8,396 bases of DNA, taken from the NCBI GenBank assembly GCA_030744635.1, contig JASLQE010000239.1, positions 1 to 8,396 of the forward strand, written 5' to 3'. Under the pieces are notes generated by a model. The model was not told where the DNA came from. It saw only the letters and a program-made list of their open reading frames with translations, and ran no database searches. This DNA is from Dehalococcoidia bacterium. GTDB lineage: Bacteria > Chloroflexota > Dehalococcoidia > JACVQG01 > JAHKAY01. Shown here piece after piece: positions 5,761 to 8,396 of the stretch (position 1 is its first letter; every line of letters starts with the position of its first letter). Made by a program: the position numbers and the translations under genes.

Positions 5761-6360
5761 CCAGTGGCAGGTATCGTTGAACTTTACCAGGCGGGACTGG
5801 TCGCCGTTCAGGTCTATCACGGTGAAACTGCCCACCTCCAGGCGGAGGCGGCGGAAGAGGCCGGGAGCCATGTTCAGGGCCCGGAGGAAAAGAGCGATGA
5901 CGGTGAAGGTATGACACACCACCACCACGGTATCCTCGGGGTGATGGTCCCGTATACGCACCAGTGCGGCCCAGGCACGCTCCATCACATCGCCCAGGGA
6001 CTCGCCACCGGGGCAAGCGATAGAGCCGGTGCCCTCCCGCCACTGCTTCCAGAAAGCGGGGTGCTCCTGAGGCAGTTGCCCGAAGTGGAAACCTTCCAGG
6101 TCCCCGGCGTCAATCTCAGTAAAGTCCGGCTCCAGCGTCACCCGCATGTCATGGTGCTGCGCTATCTGCTGGGCCGTGTCCCGTGCCCGGCTGAGGGGGC
6201 TGGAATAGATGGCGTCTATCTTCTCGGCCCTCATAGCCTCCCCGACAGCCCGGGCCTGACGGTGTCCCACCTCGTTTAACTCTATATCACTGCCGCCGCC
6301 CTGAAAGCGGCGCTCCACATTCCACTGTGTCTGGCCGTGGCGTACCAGGATAAGCCTCAT
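5749..6360 (-). CDS. Histidine phosphatase family protein (phosphoglycerate-mutase-like)
   Basis: A 203-aa cytosolic enzyme of the histidine phosphatase superfamily. The phosphohistidine nucleophile is His8 in LVRHGQTQWN (5-14). The supporting residues are Arg58 in SSPLSRARDTA (53-63), Glu82 in the TEIDAGDLEG block and His150 in VVCHTF. The length and the short insertion fit the cofactor-independent-phosphatase branch (CobC, YhfR/PhoE-like) better than the ~250-aa 2,3-bisphosphoglycerate-dependent mutase. The substrate is not determinable; alpha-ribazole phosphate is one option, but no cobalamin gene is nearby. The ATG at 6360 has GGAGG four bases upstream and overlaps the TGA of the preceding DUF2344 gene as ATGA (4 nt), so translation is probably coupled. 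Its end lies inside the SD/spacer region of tilS. Confidence 0.92.
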   Translation of the reverse strand: MRLILVRHGQTQWNVERRFQGGGSDIELNEVGHRQARAVGEAMRAEKIDAIYSSPLSRARDTAQQIAQHHDMRVTLEPDFTEIDAGDLEGFHFGQLPQEHPAFWKQWREGTGSIACPGGESLGDVMERAWAALVRIRDHHPEDTVVVVCHTFTVIALFLRALNMAPGLFRRLRLEVGSFTVIDLNGDQSRLVKFNDTCHWKEV

Positions 6361-6986
6361 GGCACCTCCAGGAATATACGGGTGCGGTGCAGGTGATGTG
6401 GGCGCAGTCCCACTGCCAGGGCCACCTGGTCCGCCCTGCCTGTACCGGCGGGGCCGGCCTTTAGGCGCATCTCCAACACCCAGACACCGGCAGCGGACGG
6501 CACCGCGCGCAGACCCTCCACGAGGGGTCGCAGGTCATAGTGGCGCACCTGTCGCTCCCGGCGGTGCTGCCACGGAAAACGGTCGGCATCCAAGAGGGCA
6601 GCCGTCGCCTCGGCCACGCCGTTACCCTCCCCCTCCACGCGGTACTCGGCGGCCAGCACCAGGGAGGGCAAGGATGGGGCACGGGGGGGCACCGGCTGCA
6701 CCCTGCCCAGCACCAGCCCGTTGGGTGACTGACACTTCAGGCCACCGGTCAAATGGTCCAGGGGCAGGGGCCGGGTGAGCCGTATGTCCAGCAGCTCGGC
6801 ATCGCTGGTGACCCCCAGGGGCAGGGGCAGGGCCAGGGAGATCTGGGGGTGGGGGCTGAACCCCTGGGAGTAGGCCAGGGGCACCAGGGCCCTCCGTAGC
6901 AACCTCTCCCACAACCGCATCAGGTCCAAGTGGGACAGGAATTTCAACTCCTCCTCCCGGCTGAACTCGAGCCTCCAACGTTGCAA
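6357..6986 (-). CDS. DUF2344 / TIGR03936 radical-SAM-linked protein
   Basis: A 209-aa protein of the family found fused to, or next to, a B12-binding-type radical SAM protein (TIGR03960). Its biochemical role is not established. The diagnostic N-terminal block is complete: LEFSREEELKFLSHLDLMR (6-24), ERLLRRALVPLAYSQGFSPHPQ (27-48), and ISLALPLPLGVTSDAELLDI (49-68). The middle and C-terminal parts are less conserved, with a HYDLRPLVEGL block near 148-158. The length is normal for stand-alone members, so it is not a broken fusion. The start is TTG at 6986, one base after the corC TAG, with AGGGAG four bases upstream. The stop overlaps the phosphatase ATG. The usual radical SAM partner is not in this window; whether it is elsewhere in the genome cannot be seen. 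Confidence 0.9.
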   Translation of the reverse strand: MQRWRLEFSREEELKFLSHLDLMRLWERLLRRALVPLAYSQGFSPHPQISLALPLPLGVTSDAELLDIRLTRPLPLDHLTGGLKCQSPNGLVLGRVQPVPPRAPSLPSLVLAAEYRVEGEGNGVAEATAALLDADRFPWQHRRERQVRHYDLRPLVEGLRAVPSAAGVWVLEMRLKAGPAGTGRADQVALAVGLRPHHLHRTRIFLEVP

Positions 6987-6987
6987 T

Positions 6988-8223
6988 CTACTCCCTGGTG
7001 ATGAGGATTTTCTCTATCTTACGGCCCCTCATTTGGGTAACCACCAGCTTCAAATTGCCCTGGCGCACAGTCTCTCCCTCCCGCGGGATACGGCCCAGCA
7101 GGCTGAGGAAGAGCCCAGCCACGGTCTGGTACTCCCCCTCGGGCAACTCCAGGCCCAGCATCTCGTTGGCCTCCTCTACCTGGAGGCCGCCATCCACCTG
7201 GAAAGTGGACTCGTTGATGGTCTCCCACTCCTGCCCCTCCCAGCCCATCTCGTCCCGGACGCTGCCCACAATCTCCTCAACCATCTCGTCCAGCGTCACC
7301 ACGCCGGCAACGCCGCCGTACTCGTCCACCACCACCGCCATCTGCCATCCCTGGGCCTGCATGACGGGTAGCAGCTCGCCCAGCGGCTTGGTCTCCGGGA
7401 CGAAGCTGGCGGGGCGCATGAGGATATCTACATAGTCACTCTTTGTCAGAGTCCCTTGCGCCAGCGCCATGAGCACATCCTTAACGGCCAGGATGCCCTC
7501 CACCTCCTCCAGGGAGCCTCTGTAGACCGGAAACCGGGAGTAAGGGTGCTGCCCGTAGGTATGGAAGAAGTCCTTTAGCGATGTGCCCAGGGGCACGGCC
7601 ACAACCTCGGTGCGTGGGGTCATCACTTCTTTGACCAGGCGGTCACCGAACTCAAAAACGCGGTGGAGCATCTTGGCAGCGGTCTCCTCTACCGCCCCTT
7701 GTTCATGGCCGATGGTGATGAGGAAACGGATATCCTCCTCACTCAGGGCCTGCCGCATAGGGCCACCCCCGGTGGCCCGGGTGGACATCCAGGTGACCGC
7801 TGTAATCATGGGGGAGAGGGCCCTCTGCATCAACCCCATTACACCCGAGGTGAGAAAGGCAACCCTTTCTGGATGGCGGGTGGCGAAGGACTTGGGGAGG
7901 GTGTCCCCCAGCAAGAAGACCACGGCTGCCACCGCCGCCGTAGCGATAACCACCCCCCACCGCGGCCCCCACAGGGAGACGGCCACCGCCGACCCCAGCA
8001 CCGCCACCGCTGTGTTAGCCACGTTGTTGGAGAGCAGCACCGTAGCCAGCATTCGCTCCGGCTCCTGGATAATCCTCTCCACCTCCGGCCCACCGCTCAC
8101 ACCCTCGGCAGCCATGCGTCGCACCCGGCTGCGCTGCACCGAAAGGTATGCCGCCTCCATCAGTGCAAACAGGGCGGAGAGCAGTAAAAAGCCAGCCATC
8201 AACCCCACGTACAGTCCGGCCAT
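6988..8223 (-). CDS. CNNM/CorC-family membrane protein with CBS pair (hemolysin C-like)
   Basis: A 411-aa inner-membrane protein of the DUF21-CBS-CorC_HlyC family, linked to Mg2+/Co2+ or other divalent-cation export. Visible in order: a first transmembrane helix (about 5-24), a DUF21 membrane domain with further hydrophobic segments (about 66-83, 88-106, 118-142) and LGDTLPKSFATRHPERVA (105-122), which matches the family's G(E/D)xxPK signature. A CBS pair follows (EVMTPRTEVVAV from 199; VVVDEYGGVAGVVTLDEMVEEIVG near 297-320), then a CorC/HlyC domain to the end (about 335-411). I chose ATG at 8223 because AAGGAGG (8239-8233) sits nine bases upstream. A TTG at 8229 is also in frame but only three bases from that SD. 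It is first in the operon, with its own promoter at 8251-8279. The family is clear; the transported ion is not. Confidence 0.93.
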   Translation of the reverse strand: MAGLYVGLMAGFLLLSALFALMEAAYLSVQRSRVRRMAAEGVSGGPEVERIIQEPERMLATVLLSNNVANTAVAVLGSAVAVSLWGPRWGVVIATAAVAAVVFLLGDTLPKSFATRHPERVAFLTSGVMGLMQRALSPMITAVTWMSTRATGGGPMRQALSEEDIRFLITIGHEQGAVEETAAKMLHRVFEFGDRLVKEVMTPRTEVVAVPLGTSLKDFFHTYGQHPYSRFPVYRGSLEEVEGILAVKDVLMALAQGTLTKSDYVDILMRPASFVPETKPLGELLPVMQAQGWQMAVVVDEYGGVAGVVTLDEMVEEIVGSVRDEMGWEGQEWETINESTFQVDGGLQVEEANEMLGLELPEGEYQTVAGLFLSLLGRIPREGETVRQGNLKLVVTQMRGRKIEKILITRE

Positions 8224-8250
8224 CCTCAACTCCTCCTTCCCAGTATGGAA

Positions 8251-8279
8251 ATGATAGCATCACCATAGGGGGGCGTCAA
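8251..8279 (-). promoter_or_regulatory. Sigma70-type promoter for the corC-DUF2344-phosphatase-tilS operon
   Basis: On the reverse strand -35 TTGACG (8279-8274, 5 of 6) and -10 TATCAT (8256-8251, 5 of 6) are separated by 17 bp, which includes a run of six C. The start point would be near 8244, leaving a leader of about 20 nt that contains the SD. The -10 hexamer and spacing are the same as in the reductase promoter at 2768-2796. Confidence 0.65.
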
Positions 8280-8281
8280 AA

Positions 8282-8290
8282 TGCTACAAT
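8282..8290 (+). promoter_or_regulatory. Extended -10 promoter for the right-edge gene
   Basis: TGC followed by TACAAT (8285-8290, 5 of 6 to TATAAT) forms an extended -10 element on the forward strand. No good -35 lies 17 bp upstream, as is common for extended -10 promoters. The start point would be near 8297, inside the 9-bp repeats, about 57 nt before the ATG at 8354. It sits immediately behind the divergent corC -35. Confidence 0.4.
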
Positions 8291-8291
8291 A

Positions 8292-8318
8292 GGTCAAGGG
8301 GATCAAGGGGGTCAAGGC
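8292..8318. repeat. Three tandem 9-bp repeats between divergent promoters
   Basis: Three consecutive 9-mers read GGTCAAGGG, GATCAAGGG and GGTCAAGGC, so TCAAGG recurs at 8294, 8303 and 8312. TCAA also occurs at 8276, two periods before the first copy. The array lies just behind the corC -35 on one side and over the predicted start point of the forward gene on the other. That arrangement fits binding sites of a regulator acting on both genes. It is non-coding in the annotation given here. Confidence 0.6.
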
Positions 8319-8353
8319 CGCCACACAGTGAGAAGAAGGCAGGTAGCTATAAC

Positions 8354-8396
8354 ATGGATAGTACGTACACCAGAGCGGAGCTGGAAAACCGGTTGG
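8354..8396 (+). CDS. Start of a divergent gene, cut by window end (14 codons)
   Basis: An open frame begins with ATG at 8354 and runs to the window edge, giving 14 residues (MDSTYTRAELENRL) with no stop. The Thr-Arg-Ala-Glu-Leu-Glu helix-like start and the upstream extended -10 element suggest a genuine gene. The SD is weak: AGGT at 8341-8344 with a nine-base spacer. No family can be named from so little sequence. Confidence 0.45.
   Translation, partial: MDSTYTRAELENRL

Noticed and set aside
5560..6279. Forward open frame of 239 codons opposite tilS and the phosphatase gene
   Set aside because: It is antisense to two clear genes with intact catalytic motifs. Its composition is typical of shadow frames, and no SD or promoter was seen.
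8224..8229. TTG at 8229 as the start of the CorC-like gene
   Set aside because: It lies only three bases from the AAGGAGG sequence. The ATG at 8223 has a more usual distance and is the stronger codon, so the shorter form was chosen.

Overview
This is a GC-rich bacterial chromosomal segment, apparently housekeeping and metabolic. It has dense genes, short intergenic gaps, frequent GTG/TTG starts and good Shine-Dalgarno (SD) sequences. The gene set suggests an anaerobic or soil/sediment bacterium of the Chloroflexota (Dehalococcoidia-like) or a similar deep-branching phylum. It includes an archaeal/Chloroflexi-type nicotinate phosphoribosyltransferase, a stand-alone DUF2344 protein, an Fe-S old-yellow-enzyme reductase and a MFE-2-like dehydrogenase. 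The phylum call is inference from family resemblance only. I see no rRNA, tRNA, CRISPR array, insertion sequence or phage gene.

Left part (1-4244). The 3' part of a nicotinate phosphoribosyltransferase gene runs forward to 594. It converges on a reverse-strand gene (669-2693) for a 2,4-dienoyl-CoA-reductase-like NADH:flavin oxidoreductase: an FMN TIM barrel, an Fe-S cysteine cluster, and FAD and NAD(P) Rossmann domains. A 322-bp divergent regulatory region (2694-3015) separates it from a forward short-chain dehydrogenase (3016-3951) that resembles the 3-hydroxyacyl-CoA dehydrogenase part of MFE-2. This pair looks like an acyl-CoA or unsaturated-carbonyl module. The region contains a near-consensus sigma70 promoter for the reductase and two inverted repeats. 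Next comes a 65-aa protein of unknown function (4047-4244) with its own promoter. An AT-rich 9-9-9 dyad overlaps that promoter and looks like an operator.

Right part (4302-8223). A tightly packed reverse-strand operon reads, in order of transcription: CNNM/CorC-type membrane protein with CBS domains, DUF2344 (radical-SAM-linked) protein, histidine phosphatase, and tRNA(Ile)-lysidine synthetase TilS. Junctions are a 1-nt gap, a 4-nt ATGA overlap and a short gap or possible overlap, so translational coupling is likely. A strong promoter (TTGACG-17-TATCAT) lies just upstream of the first gene.

Right edge (8224-8396). The region is again divergent. An extended -10 promoter on the forward strand and three tandem 9-bp repeats precede the first 14 codons of a forward gene cut by the window end.

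No clearly new multi-gene system is visible. The most interesting signals are regulatory: the dyad at 3999-4032, the 9-bp repeats at 8292-8318, and a possible CTG start for TilS.
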